Source of the DNA: an uncultured Saprospiraceae bacterium
GTDB taxonomy: Bacteria; Bacteroidota; Bacteroidia; Chitinophagales; Saprospiraceae
Length of the DNA: 64,000 nt
Assembly (NCBI GenBank): GCA_937973565.1
Contig: CALJKQ010000046.1
Location: 1-64,000, forward strand
Direction of reading: 5' to 3'
The notes below the pieces were generated by a model, which was not told where the DNA came from, searched no databases, and saw only the letters and a list, made by a program, of their open reading frames with translations. Numbering within the stretch: position 1 is the stretch's first letter; the number at the start of each line of letters is the position of its first letter. Shown here piece by piece: positions 1 through 9,218 of the stretch. The position numbers were made by a program, and so were the translations under genes.

Positions 1-42
1 CCTAAAATTAGGGAAATATCTCATGTCCTTTTTTTATTTATT

Positions 43-74
43 TTGGACAGGTGTGGGTGAATATATTATCTTTA
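43..74 (+). promoter_or_regulatory. Bacteroidota-type promoter of the M20 amidohydrolase
   Basis: TTG at 43-45 and TATCTTTA at 67-74 match the -33 TTG and -7 TAnnTTTG consensus with a 21-nt spacer (last base of -7 is A, not G). It lies 23 bases before the ATG at 98 and so argues for that start rather than an upstream in-frame one. Confidence 0.5.
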
Positions 75-97
75 TACAATCATCAAAGTCAATCTTT

Positions 98-1387
98 ATG
101 CGTTACCTTTTCTTTTTGGGTTTGCTCATCTTTACAACTGCCCTGTCATCCCAAAACACATTCGACAAAGAAGTAGAAGCCACCATCAAAGCCGTGGAAC
201 AGGACCTGATTAGCTGGAGAAGGCACCTGCATGCCCATCCTGAATTATCTAATCGCGAATACAATACCATGCAGTATATCCTCGATGTATTGGCCCCACT
301 CAATCTGAGCATAGAAAAAGGAGCTGCCAAAACCGGGGTGATTGCCGTTCTCGAAACGGGCAAGCCGGGACCCATCATTGGTCTGAGGGCGGATATTGAT
401 GCCCTGCCCGTCAAAGAAAGGGTAAAACTGAGTTTTGCCTCCAAAGTAGAAACCGAATATGAAGGCAAAACCGTGGGGGTAATGCACGCCTGTGGCCACG
501 ATGCCCATACCGCCATCTTACTGGCCACAGCCAAAGTATTGACAAAGCACAAGGATAAATTGACCGGTAAAATTGTCTTCGTATTTCAACCTGCCGAAGA
601 AGGAGCTCCCGTTGGAGAACAAGGCGGTGCCGAACTCCTCATCAAAGAAGGCCTGATCAAAAAATACGGCATCCAAACCATGTTTGGCCTGCACATGACA
701 CCCGGCCTCGACGCCGGAAAAATCCAATACAAAGCCGGAGGAACCATGGCCGCTGCCGATCGCCTCGAAATCAAAATCAAAGGCAAACAAACCCACGGCT
801 CCCGCCCTTGGGCGGGCGTAGATCCCGTCGTGGTGAGTGCACAGGTCATCATGGGACTGCAAACCATCATCAGCCGACAAGCCGACCTTACCCGGGAAGC
901 GGCGGTGATCACCATCGCTCAAATCAACGGCGGCGTCAGAAACAACATCATACCTGAAGAAGTCACCCTCATAGGCACCATCCGCACCCTCGATGCCGAC
1001 ATGCAAAGATCCATCCACACCAAAATTCATCGCACCGCCACCAATATCGCAGAAAGCGCCGGTGCCACCGCAGAAGTGACCATCACCCCGGGCTACCCCA
1101 TCACCTACAACGATCCCAAACTCACCGCCCAAATGATAGCCAGCCTCGAAACCGCAGCCGGCGAAAACAACGTCAGGGTCACCGTTGCATCTACAGGCGC
1201 TGAAGACTTTGCCTTCTACGCCAAAGAAGTCCCTTCTTTCTTCTTTTTCCTGGGCGGCAAAGACCCCAAAATGAGCCAATTCGATGTAGCCTCCAGCCAC
1301 ACCCCCGATTTTTACCTGGATGAAAGTGGTTTTGTGTTGGGCGTAAAGGCGTTTTGGCAGTTGGTGACGGATTATGGGAGTAGGTGA
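98..1387 (+). CDS. M20D family metal-dependent amidohydrolase, secreted
   Basis: This 429-residue protein belongs to the M20D peptidase/amidohydrolase family (hippurate, N-acyl-amino-acid and IAA-amino-acid hydrolases), which cleave amide bonds of N-acylated amino acids with two metal ions. Metal-ligand signatures are visible: ACGHDAH, then FQPAEEG, the HMTPG segment, HGSRPW in the dimerisation domain and SSHTPDF near the C terminus. The first 19 residues (MRYLFFLGLLIFTTALSSQ) look like a signal peptide, so it probably acts in the periplasm or outside the cell. An in-frame start at 23 exists, but it would place a long extension before the signal peptide and swallow the promoter; ATG 98 is preferred. 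It is monocistronic here. The exact substrate cannot be read from sequence. Confidence 0.93.
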   Translation: MRYLFFLGLLIFTTALSSQNTFDKEVEATIKAVEQDLISWRRHLHAHPELSNREYNTMQYILDVLAPLNLSIEKGAAKTGVIAVLETGKPGPIIGLRADIDALPVKERVKLSFASKVETEYEGKTVGVMHACGHDAHTAILLATAKVLTKHKDKLTGKIVFVFQPAEEGAPVGEQGGAELLIKEGLIKKYGIQTMFGLHMTPGLDAGKIQYKAGGTMAAADRLEIKIKGKQTHGSRPWAGVDPVVVSAQVIMGLQTIISRQADLTREAAVITIAQINGGVRNNIIPEEVTLIGTIRTLDADMQRSIHTKIHRTATNIAESAGATAEVTITPGYPITYNDPKLTAQMIASLETAAGENNVRVTVASTGAEDFAFYAKEVPSFFFFLGGKDPKMSQFDVASSHTPDFYLDESGFVLGVKAFWQLVTDYGSR

Positions 1388-1502
1388 TAGATTCTTATTT
1401 ATTATTTTACTTTGGCAGCCTTTGGTTCATTCAGTTGGGGTGGGTTTCGGCTTAAATTATATATTGAGTTTGGCAAATGGCAAGCCATTTCCAAAACAAG
1501 TG

Positions 1503-1682
1503 TTATTGCCCGTGATTCAACGTTCTTTCAACCAGGTTTGATAATTTCTTTTCTCCAAATTTATTGAGCATTTCGTTAAATTTTTGCTCTTTAACAGGAG
1601 ATTTTACTTTTGACTCCATGTTTTCTAATTTCGGGTCATAAGTAACTTTTTGACTAAATGACTTCTTAACCTTGGCTTCCAT
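1503..1682 (-). CDS. Small basic ORF of unknown function (59 aa)
   Basis: An ATG at 1682 opens a 59-residue frame ending in TAA at 1503. The product is lysine-rich, polar and has no membrane segment; it includes EAKVKKSFSQKVTYDPKLEN and a C-terminal LVERTLNHGQ. Upstream, on the coding strand, lies an A-rich tract (AATTAAAAGAAA), as is common before Bacteroidota genes. It is divergent from the broken RelE-like gene at 1855. I do not recognise the family. It could be a real small protein, a remnant, or chance. Confidence 0.4.
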   Translation of the reverse strand: MEAKVKKSFSQKVTYDPKLENMESKVKSPVKEQKFNEMLNKFGEKKLSNLVERTLNHGQ

Positions 1683-1854
1683 TTTCTTTTAATTTTATAA
1701 AAAAACCCTGATATTCTGTATTTAACTTAAAACGTTCCCAATTGTACTCCACAATGTGAATATATAAAATCCTGGCAATAATTCCATCTTATCCATAGCG
1801 TTTTCTGGTGCTGAGATCGAGAGTGTATTGATGGAGTGCTGCTATTTAAATTAA

Positions 1855-2278
1855 ATGTCAGAACTACCCGAATTTAAAAAGGATGTAAAAACCCTTTTAA
1901 AAAAAATACAGAACGCTTCATGACGATTTAACTGTCGTTAAACAAGTACTGGAAGTTGTACCCGATGAACGACCCCCGTTCAGCTTTCGCATTGATAACC
2001 AGGATATAAAAACGTGCATCATCAAGGTTAAAAAAAATGCCTGCAAGGCATTAAAAGGAAGGGGAGTAAATTCAGGATTGAGATTGATTTATGCTAACTT
2101 TCCCGCCGATCAAAATATTACCTTCATTGAATTGTACCATAAAAATGACAAAGAAAGTGAAGACAAAAAAAGAATAACGGATCATTTTACCTGGTTAAAC
2201 TGCCGGCAACAAGATAATCGGTTCCATTTTCGGGTAACAAATGTGCATGGTACCATCCTAACCCCTAATTGCTATTGA
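1855..2278 (+). pseudogene. RelE/ParE-like toxin-type gene, frameshifted in an A8 tract
   Basis: ATG 1855 starts a frame (MSELPEFKKDVKTLLKK...) that stops at a TGA just after a run of eight A's (1899-1906). Reading one base later gives a continuous frame to 2278: KKYRTLHDDLTVVKQVLEV..., then GLRLIYANFPADQ and FIELYHKNDKE. The GLRLIY...FIELYHK pattern resembles RelE/ParE-superfamily mRNA endonucleases of Bacteroidota (family recognition from memory). Seven A's would restore one protein of about 140 residues. No partner antitoxin is recognisable next to it. It may be a decayed toxin, a sequencing error in a homopolymer, or phase-variable; decay is my default reading. Confidence 0.55.
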
Positions 2279-2321
2279 TTTTTATTAATTTAAATGTAGA
2301 ATTAATTCCCTCCATTTTTCT

Positions 2322-2712
2322 CTACCAAAACATCTCCCGCATGGTGTCATCTGTGCTAGGTGGCTCAGCAGGTTTAAGGTTTTCAGGTATAAAACCTTCC
2401 ATGTGTTTCTGAAAATGCAAACAATGGAGGCCGCCTCTTGGGCTTTCAATTTCAAGCAAATATTCTCCTTCCGGAAATCCGAGTGTATCAAACAACATTT
2501 GGGTGTTGCCACTTACCTTGGTTTCTACTTGGCCACTTTCCACGATGGTGTGTGTGGCTGTGTTTACAATGCGGTAACTGCCATAATCCCATTTAGGGTA
2601 GTCCGTTTTGGGGAGCCAGACTTTAAGTTGCTGGCAATCGGCATAAAACACAAATTGTGCAGTGAGCAGGCCCATCTCATCTGCATTGTTGCCTTTGTTG
2701 TATAATCCACGC
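2322..2712 (-). pseudogene. C-terminal fragment of an unknown gene cut by the IS21 element
   Basis: A minus-strand frame ending at 2322 encodes about 128 residues (...NKGNNADEMGLLTAQFV to TDDTMREMFW) and runs straight into the IS left end, where an IS-derived TAG blocks it. The first ATG still in frame is at 2675, giving 117 residues. The product has beta-rich, Ig-like patterning (VWLPKTDYPKWDYGSYRIV, PEGEYLLEIES). The family is not recognised. The missing 5' part is not found on the far side of the IS. Confidence 0.5.
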
Positions 2713-2774
2713 TAATTGACCACCCAAATCCAAAATAATTGACCACCCAAATCCGGAAATAATTGACCACCCCC
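2713..2774. repeat. IS21 left terminal repeats, three copies
   Basis: TAATTGACCACC occurs at 2713-2724, 2736-2747 and 2760-2771, separated by AAATCC-type spacers. These are presumed transposase-binding sites. Confidence 0.85.
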
Positions 2775-2842
2775 TGGGGAGGTTTTTTGAGGTAAATGCG
2801 GGTTAAAATTGGTTTACATTGCCAAATAAAATTTGGCGTATA

Positions 2843-4402
2843 ATGAGTAATAAACCAAGGGTAATGATCAAAGTAAAGGAGGTACTTCAAAGTTTAATTA
2901 ACGGGAAGAGTATAAGTGGCATATCCAAGTCATGCAAAATCACAAGAAACACTGTAAAAGAGTACAAGTTAAAAGTACTTCAGGCCGGGTACAGCCTTGA
3001 GCAAGCCATAGCTCTTAGTGAGGTGGAATTAGAGAGTTTGATTTATAAAAAACGCTCTGGATCAGAGGCTTGCGATGAAATTAAATCCAAGGAAGACTAC
3101 TATGTGGGAGAAATGGATAAAAGTCATGTTACGATCCAATTGCTGTACGAGGAATATCTTGACCAAGGTGGAAAAATGGGTCGAAGTACCTTTTATGAAC
3201 AAATGGGGCTGATAGGCAGAAAAAATGAGGTCACATATACTAAGACCAGAAACCCAGGTGAAATAATGGAGGTTGATTATGCGGGTAAAAAGCTACGCAT
3301 TATTACACATGATGGAGAAGAAGTAGAATGTGAAGTGTTGGTTTGTGTGCTGCCCTACAGCAATCTGATATACTGTGAAGCGCAGTTAAATCAAAAGCAG
3401 GAAAGCTATATAAGTGGTCTTGGCCGGGCCTTGTTATATATAGGAAAGAAGCCAAAAACCATCATAAGCGACAATTTAAAAAGTGGAGTTAAAAAGGCAG
3501 ATAAATATGAAGCAGAGCTAACTGATTTAGCGCAAGAAGCATCTGAATACTACAAACTTCAGATCAATGCAACCCGTGTGGCAAAACCTCGGGACAAGGC
3601 CAATGTAGAAAGATCTGTACGCATTATCTATCAACGGATATATGCAAAGTTACGAGACCGTCAAATAACAGGAATCGAGGAGCTTAATAAAATGATTTGG
3701 GTGGAGTTGGAAGAACTGAACACCAGAAAAATCAATCAAAAGCCATCACGAAAAGATATTTACGAGGCATATGAACAAGCCCATATGCTCTCATTGGATG
3801 TAACTCAATTGATGGAGATAAAAAAAAGCAGAACGTGTAAAGTGGGTAAAAACTACCATATCGAACTCACAGAAGACAAGGCCTATTACAGTGTACCGTA
3901 TGAATATACTGGGCAAGAAGTGAAGATGAAATACAGCGAGAGTGAGGTTGAAGTATTCTACAAAGGGGAAAGAATAGCCCTACACAAGAGATTGAAAAAT
4001 TACAGAAAATATAATACAGTAGAAGAACATATGCCTCCAAATCATAGAATAGCCAAAGAAGTATCAGGCTACACAAAAGAAGACCTAATAAGAATGGCCT
4101 CACAAATTGGAGTAAATGCGAGTGAATTAGTAGAGAAAATGATGGAAAGGAATCCATATGTACAGCAGGGATTTAAAAGCGCCTTAGGTGTGATATCCTT
4201 AGAGAAAAAGTACGGCAGAGAGACCTTGGAAAACGCATGTAAAGAGCTTAAGGATTTAAAATGTAACTACCAATCTGTGCGTACATACCTGGAAAAGGGA
4301 ATGTCACGCCTCAAAATCATTAGGGGCAATCAGAGTGATGAACAACCCATAATCCATGAAAACATACGGCATATAAATATTCCCCAATATCAAAGTAAAT
4401 AA
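2843..4402 (+). CDS. istA: IS21 family transposase IstA
   Basis: A 519-residue DDE-type transposase. The N terminus is helix-turn-helix-like (SISGISKSCKITRNTVKEYK), followed by an integrase-core region with the expected acidic residues: EVDYAGKK (first Asp), TIISDNLKSG (second Asp) and the region after ANVERSVRIIYQRI (Glu). It catalyses strand transfer of the element together with IstB. A TTG at 2819 is also in frame, but ATG 2843 begins MSNKPRVMIKVKEVL, which fits the family start better. istB starts 8 bases after its stop, so the two are co-transcribed. Confidence 0.95.
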   Translation: MSNKPRVMIKVKEVLQSLINGKSISGISKSCKITRNTVKEYKLKVLQAGYSLEQAIALSEVELESLIYKKRSGSEACDEIKSKEDYYVGEMDKSHVTIQLLYEEYLDQGGKMGRSTFYEQMGLIGRKNEVTYTKTRNPGEIMEVDYAGKKLRIITHDGEEVECEVLVCVLPYSNLIYCEAQLNQKQESYISGLGRALLYIGKKPKTIISDNLKSGVKKADKYEAELTDLAQEASEYYKLQINATRVAKPRDKANVERSVRIIYQRIYAKLRDRQITGIEELNKMIWVELEELNTRKINQKPSRKDIYEAYEQAHMLSLDVTQLMEIKKSRTCKVGKNYHIELTEDKAYYSVPYEYTGQEVKMKYSESEVEVFYKGERIALHKRLKNYRKYNTVEEHMPPNHRIAKEVSGYTKEDLIRMASQIGVNASELVEKMMERNPYVQQGFKSALGVISLEKKYGRETLENACKELKDLKCNYQSVRTYLEKGMSRLKIIRGNQSDEQPIIHENIRHINIPQYQSK

Positions 4403-4409
4403 CAAACCA

Positions 4410-5204
4410 ATGAATAGAGAGCAAACATTAAATCAGCTCATAGAGCTAGGACTGCATGGAATGGCAGAAGGGTATGAAGCTATAATAAAGCTTCCCGTGA
4501 ACAAACAACCAGAAGGTCACATGATGTTGGCACAACTGGCAGAAAAGGAATATTACAACAAGAAAAACAAGCGCCAGGAGTTGTACTTAAAGCTGAGCAA
4601 GTTGAGATACAAATCAACTTTGGAAGATGTAACATGTAGCCCAAAAAGGAACCTAACCAAAGAGACACTTACTGATCTGGCTGATTGTATGTACATCAAA
4701 ATGGGAATGAATATATTGATAAGTGGTAGCACCGGGTGCGGCAAGAGTTATCTGGCATGTGCATTGGCCTATGAGGCATGTGCAAAAGGCATAAAAGCGA
4801 TGTATTTTAACATGAATAAGCTGACAGAACAAATTTTACTATCAAAGGTAGATGGCACCTATTTAAAACTGCTGGCAAGGCTAGAAAAATACCCATTACT
4901 TGTATTGGACGACTTTGGCTTACAGACTATAAACAAAGAGTTGGCACTGGCCATTCTACAAATCCTCGAAGACCGATATAGTAAAAAATCCACCATCATA
5001 GTAAGTCAATTACCAGTGGATAAATGGGCACAAGTAATAAGTGACGCCACGATAGGAGATGCCATCGTTGATCGGATAATATACAATGCACATAGGATAG
5101 AACTGAAAGGAAGCTCGATGAGAGAAAAAACAAAACAAAATCGGCCTACTGAGGAGCCTTCCCTCGGTCGCCCTACGGGCTCCCTCAACAAGGCTCCTCA
5201 GTAG
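4410..5204 (+). CDS. istB: IS21 helper ATPase IstB
   Basis: A 264-residue AAA+ (DnaA/DnaC-like) ATPase that assembles on target DNA and directs IstA. It shows Walker A GSTGCGKSYL (about residues 105-114), Walker B LLVLDDFGLQ and the downstream YSKKSTIIVSQLP sensor region. The last 20 or so residues (PTEEPSLGRPTGSLNKAPQ) are encoded by a 59-bp perfect-arm hairpin and look unlike a normal IstB tail. Confidence 0.95.
   Translation: MNREQTLNQLIELGLHGMAEGYEAIIKLPVNKQPEGHMMLAQLAEKEYYNKKNKRQELYLKLSKLRYKSTLEDVTCSPKRNLTKETLTDLADCMYIKMGMNILISGSTGCGKSYLACALAYEACAKGIKAMYFNMNKLTEQILLSKVDGTYLKLLARLEKYPLLVLDDFGLQTINKELALAILQILEDRYSKKSTIIVSQLPVDKWAQVISDATIGDAIVDRIIYNAHRIELKGSSMREKTKQNRPTEEPSLGRPTGSLNKAPQ
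5146..5204. repeat. Long hairpin overlapping the istB stop
   Basis: Fifteen-base perfect arms (CTACTGAGGAGCCTT at 5146-5160 and its complement at 5190-5204) enclose a 29-base loop that holds its own GCCC-TAC-GGGC hairpin. It supplies the istB stop codon. It could serve as a terminator or be a small palindromic repeat inserted at the gene end. Confidence 0.7.
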
Positions 5205-5268
5205 AGATATACCAAGAATCGAAAGATGCAACAATAATTAATTTATCTATCTTTGTTAAACCAATTTA

Positions 5269-5306
5269 GGGGTGGTCAATTAAAATTGGAATGAGGTGGT
5301 CAATTA
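5269..5306. repeat. IS21 right terminal repeats, two copies
   Basis: GGTGGTCAATTA at 5271-5282 and 5295-5306 is the reverse complement of the left-end repeat. The outer copy defines the right end of the element. Confidence 0.85.
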
Positions 5307-5873
5307 AAATGGATTTTACATTTTAAAATTTTGAAATAAGAATCAATATTTAGTGCAGTTTTTACCTCTTGTACGGAATAAAAAAAAATAATACCCAATG
5401 GATTAGAAGATTCAACAGTATTGTATTCTAAATTTTCGATATCACCCTCCTCATATTCTGTTCTAAGTTCATTCCATTTTCTCCTATTGACTTTAAGCCT
5501 TTTTAAAGCTTCAATGTTTTTTAAAGCTTTTACTAAAGCTTGTTTGTCGAATGTCGTTTTTATTTCGATCGCAGCGAGCACGTGATCTGCCAAATGAATT
5601 CTACTTTCACGACTGAATGTATAATTAGGATGATCATTACTTAAAATGATGATATCATTTTGTTTCGAAACCGTTCCTTGGGGTACCCATAATAACTCCA
5701 GATGAAATCTCATATTTTCCTTTAGGAAGGAAGTCTGTTAGTAGCTGTTGAATTAATATTTCATTTTCTTCACCTTTCGTAAGGCTATGATTAATACTAT
5801 TGTTAATGTAATCAACTTTGGTTTTCAAAGATTTGTATACCCCTATTAAGTGTTTTTCTAAATTATTTTTCAT
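5300..5873 (-). pseudogene. DUF6602-family (nuclease-like) gene, frameshifted and truncated by the IS
   Basis: From ATG 5873 the minus strand reads KNNLEKHLIGVYKSL... GEENEILIQQLLTDFLP KGKYEISSGVIMGTP and then stops shortly after the frame is lost. Removing one base near the CCCC at about 5683-5690 continues it as QGTVSKQNDIIILS... AAIEIKTTFDKQALVKALKNI. The combination of FLP...SSG, SKQNDIII and IEIKT matches DUF6602, whose conserved acidic and EIK residues suggest a PD-(D/E)xK-like fold (family knowledge, inference). The 3' end runs into the IS right terminus, where the stop is formed. The gene is doubly inactivated. Confidence 0.6.
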
Positions 5874-6071
5874 TTCTTTCAATTTTTTTGATTTAAGTTA
5901 CGCAGAGGAAACCTCCGTTCAGGGTCTCATTGTACAATCTATTAATTATTACTTTCCCATGCTGTTTCTTTAAATTTCATTTTACAAAGCTATTTAGACA
6001 CACTTTATTGAACAGTCTCTGAGTTTACCAAAATTTTTTCAGTTTAAACACAATTACTTATATTACTAGAA

Positions 6072-9000
6072 TTATCCGACCCTCAATTTTGCTGCATAAT
6101 TCCATAAATAATGGGGCAATGGTTCGTTAAGTTCCCACTTTATATTCATGGGTTTTGCTCCGTAATGTTCCTTTAAATTGCCTTCACCAACAAAAACATA
6201 ACCCATAGTATTTCCATATTCATCATTGGCTTTTTCTCGCACAAACAATAGAATTCTCTTTCCACTTTTTTTATGGTTAATGTAAGATTTTCCTTTTGAT
6301 GTTTCTGGACCAGCCGAATTTTGACTTTGCCAATGAAATAGATATTCATTAATAGCATAATCATCATACATGGTTGTTGGAGAGAAATTTTCTTCTGACT
6401 TGACCAGGTTGATAAATAATAGCTCGGTATTTAAGTCCTTATTCTCAGCGACTCCTACTCCAATTCTATTGGCGGATGCCTTTTCAAAGGTATTCATTCC
6501 AAAAGCAGCTAAAATTTGATCTCTTGTATATCGAGCGTGAACTCTTAATGGCTGATCGTAAGGTAGTTTAATTTTTATCTCTTTGAAATCTATTTTGTCT
6601 TCTAAAATTTCAAGTACTTCAATTATTTCATCTACTAAAATTTTGTTTCTACCTATGGCTCCAATACTTTCCTCAATCGACATAAAACCACCTGCTTTTT
6701 GCCATACATCATAATGAAGCATTAAAAGCATGGTTGTTTCGTTAGTATTTAAGTCAGATAGCTTTACAACGAAATTTTCTTTTGCAAGTTTTAAAATGAA
6801 TTGAAAATAACTGGTAGAACTTGTACAAAGCCACTTATTAGAAATTGCCGAAAAAATTTCCTTCTCATTAATACTGTCAAAATCATCAAATATTCCAGCT
6901 TCTTTACATAATCTCTTCCAACTTCCCCACTTGTAAATAGCTTGAATTGGTATATTATTGAACTCCGTAAAGTTTTTTAAGTTTAATGGAAGTGACGAAT
7001 GATGCTTAAAATTCCTGATTTTGTTGACAATCTGATTGCGCTTGATTGCTGTTGCAGACCTAATATTTGCTAAAATAATTTCTTTAACTTTCATTTCAAG
7101 CACAATGGAACAACCCAAAGGTAAGTGAGGAAAATTATCTTCAATTTCTTTATGAACCGAGGTGGTCGTTTTGCCGATTAATGCTCTGAATTTGTTTTCA
7201 AAGTTATATTCTGGTCTTGTATTGCCAACAAAATCCAATACAGTAAGGCAGTCTTTATTATCAGCCAGTCTTAATCCCCTACCCAATTGTTGTAAGAAAA
7301 TAGTCAAACTTTCTGTTGGTCTTAGGAACAATACTGTGTCAATCTCAGGTATATCTACACCTTCATTATAAATATCTACTACAAATAAGTAATTGATTTC
7401 TTTATTCAGCAATTGACTTTTAACCACATCTCTGTTTTTATCATACGTACTTGTTAGGTAATCAGCTTTAAGTCCGGCTAATGAAAATTTCTCAGCCATA
7501 TATTTTGCGTGTTCGATAGAAACACAGAAACCAAGAGCTCTAACGTCTGTTATTTCTTTCGTATACATCTCGATTGCCTGAATTATTTCACTAACTCTTC
7601 TGTCGTTTGCGGTGTAAATATTGGTTAACTGACTGGCAATATATCTTCCTTTTTCCCAACCGACAGTGGATAAATCAATACTGTCTGTAATTCCAAAATA
7701 TTGAAAAGGACAAAGCAATTTTCTATTCAATGCTTCGGGCAAACGTATTTCTGCAGCAATTCTGTTGTGAAAATCTTCTTGGATATCACCTCCGTCCATT
7801 CTTTCTGGCGTTGCAGTTAATCCTAAAAGGATTTTTGGCTTAAAATAATTGATAGTTGCCCGATAAGAAATAGCGCGCAAATGATGACATTCATCAATAA
7901 CAATGTAATCGAAAAACCCAGGTGTTAAATTCAAAGTTTCTATCTTGTTGTTTAAAGTTTGAACTGAAGCAAAAACATATTCATAACTCGTAGGCATCAT
8001 GCCATCGACCCAAAGCTCTCCAAAATTATTGTCCCTTAAAATGCCTCGATAAGTGGCTAAAGACTGTGTTAAGATTTCTATTCGGTGTGCCAAAAACAAC
8101 AGTTTAGAGGATTTATTATTTTGCCTGAAATTTTTGTAATCAAATGCAGAAATCACTGTTTTTCCAGTTCCCGTGGCAGCAACTACTAAGTTTCTGCATC
8201 TATCGTGAACCGAACGTTCTACTTCAAGTTTTTCTAATATCTCAAGTTGGAAGGGATAGGGTTTAACTTCAAAAAGTACTTGATTAATATCTGTTGGTTT
8301 TGATATTTTCCCTTGATTTAAAGACGCTACGAGTTTGTCTTTATGTATTGAATCATCAAAAAGTTCAAAATCTTCACTTTGCCAATAGGAGTCAAAAGTC
8401 TTTTGAAATTTATCAATAATATGACTTACTTCTTTGGTTGTAATCTTGATGTTCCATTCCAATCCATCTGTAAGTGCAGATCTTGAAAAATTGGAAGAGC
8501 CAATATATCCAGTATGAAAACCAGTATTTCTGAAAAATAAATAAGCCTTTGCGTGAAGTCTTTCGTTACCTGTATTATAGGAAATTTTCACTTCTGTATT
8601 CTCTAATTTAGAAAGCAGTTGGATCGCTTTATAATCAGAAGCTCCCATGTAAGTGGTGGTAATAACACGAAGCTTACCTCCTCGTTTTGTAAACTCTTTA
8701 AGCTCTCTTTCTAGTATTATTATTCCTTTAAATTTGATAAATGAAACCAATAAGTCAATCCTGTTTGCGGATAAAATTTCCTTTTTCAATTCACTTTCAA
8801 GAGATAAACCAACATTACCCCCTGTAAATAATTCGCTATGTGTAAGTCGAGTATAGGGTGTAATTTCCTTAAGATGCAAATCAAAATCCGAAAAATGAGC
8901 ATCCACTTTTGTAAATACAGCATTCAAGATTTCTCCTTCCTCCTCTACAAGGTCATCACTAAGCTCCTCTTTCTGAAGTTCTTCTTTTAAAAACCGAATG

Positions 9001-9218
9001 ATTTTATTAGCTATTTCAATTTGAAGGCCTACTTGGTTATCTCTTTTTATACATTCAAGCGCATGCCTTATGGTTTGAGACAAATGCCTGGCTAAAATAA
9101 TGGACGCTTCTTCTTTGTCAACTTTTGTTTTGTTTATGTTATAAATATTCTTGTCAAGCTCACCAATTTTTTGAGCTACCAGTTTGGTTACCAGTTCTTC
9201 GTAGATACCTTGATTCAT
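6072..9218 (-). CDS. PLD-nuclease / DECH-box helicase / DUF3427 fusion protein
   Basis: A 1048-residue modular protein. Residues 1-120 are helical. A phospholipase-D-type nuclease domain follows with H222-A-K224 and GSSNFSRSAL (about 240-248). An SF2 helicase comes next with Walker A AATGTGKT at 347-354, DECHH at 442-446, the LTATPERMDG motif and a late QQLGRGLRLAD motif. The C-terminal third corresponds to DUF3427. Such proteins are predicted to translocate on and cut nucleic acid, and they recur in accessory and defence regions. Start choice: ATG 9218 overlaps the Nudix stop by the 4-base ATGA, so the longer frame from 9263 is rejected. It is translationally coupled to the Nudix gene. Codon and base use is visibly AT-rich. 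Confidence 0.9.
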   Translation of the reverse strand: MNQGIYEELVTKLVAQKIGELDKNIYNINKTKVDKEEASIILARHLSQTIRHALECIKRDNQVGLQIEIANKIIRFLKEELQKEELSDDLVEEEGEILNAVFTKVDAHFSDFDLHLKEITPYTRLTHSELFTGGNVGLSLESELKKEILSANRIDLLVSFIKFKGIIILERELKEFTKRGGKLRVITTTYMGASDYKAIQLLSKLENTEVKISYNTGNERLHAKAYLFFRNTGFHTGYIGSSNFSRSALTDGLEWNIKITTKEVSHIIDKFQKTFDSYWQSEDFELFDDSIHKDKLVASLNQGKISKPTDINQVLFEVKPYPFQLEILEKLEVERSVHDRCRNLVVAATGTGKTVISAFDYKNFRQNNKSSKLLFLAHRIEILTQSLATYRGILRDNNFGELWVDGMMPTSYEYVFASVQTLNNKIETLNLTPGFFDYIVIDECHHLRAISYRATINYFKPKILLGLTATPERMDGGDIQEDFHNRIAAEIRLPEALNRKLLCPFQYFGITDSIDLSTVGWEKGRYIASQLTNIYTANDRRVSEIIQAIEMYTKEITDVRALGFCVSIEHAKYMAEKFSLAGLKADYLTSTYDKNRDVVKSQLLNKEINYLFVVDIYNEGVDIPEIDTVLFLRPTESLTIFLQQLGRGLRLADNKDCLTVLDFVGNTRPEYNFENKFRALIGKTTTSVHKEIEDNFPHLPLGCSIVLEMKVKEIILANIRSATAIKRNQIVNKIRNFKHHSSLPLNLKNFTEFNNIPIQAIYKWGSWKRLCKEAGIFDDFDSINEKEIFSAISNKWLCTSSTSYFQFILKLAKENFVVKLSDLNTNETTMLLMLHYDVWQKAGGFMSIEESIGAIGRNKILVDEIIEVLEILEDKIDFKEIKIKLPYDQPLRVHARYTRDQILAAFGMNTFEKASANRIGVGVAENKDLNTELLFINLVKSEENFSPTTMYDDYAINEYLFHWQSQNSAGPETSKGKSYINHKKSGKRILLFVREKANDEYGNTMGYVFVGEGNLKEHYGAKPMNIKWELNEPLPHYLWNYAAKLRVG

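Larger units (their letters stand above)
2713..5306 (+). mobile_element. IS21-family insertion sequence (2594 bp), complete
   Basis: The element carries istA and istB in the usual order and is bounded by inverted repeats of TAATTGACCACC. Three copies are spaced 23-24 bp at the left end (2713, 2736, 2760) and two inverted copies 24 bp apart at the right end (5271-5282, 5295-5306). Multiple terminal repeats are typical of IS21. Both ORFs are intact, so the element could be active. I see no target-site duplication in the flanks, and the genes on either side are unrelated fragments. Confidence 0.9.

Noticed and set aside
518..1300. 260-codon minus-strand frame in the amidohydrolase
   Set aside because: Antisense to a well-supported gene; Gly/Phe-rich shadow composition.
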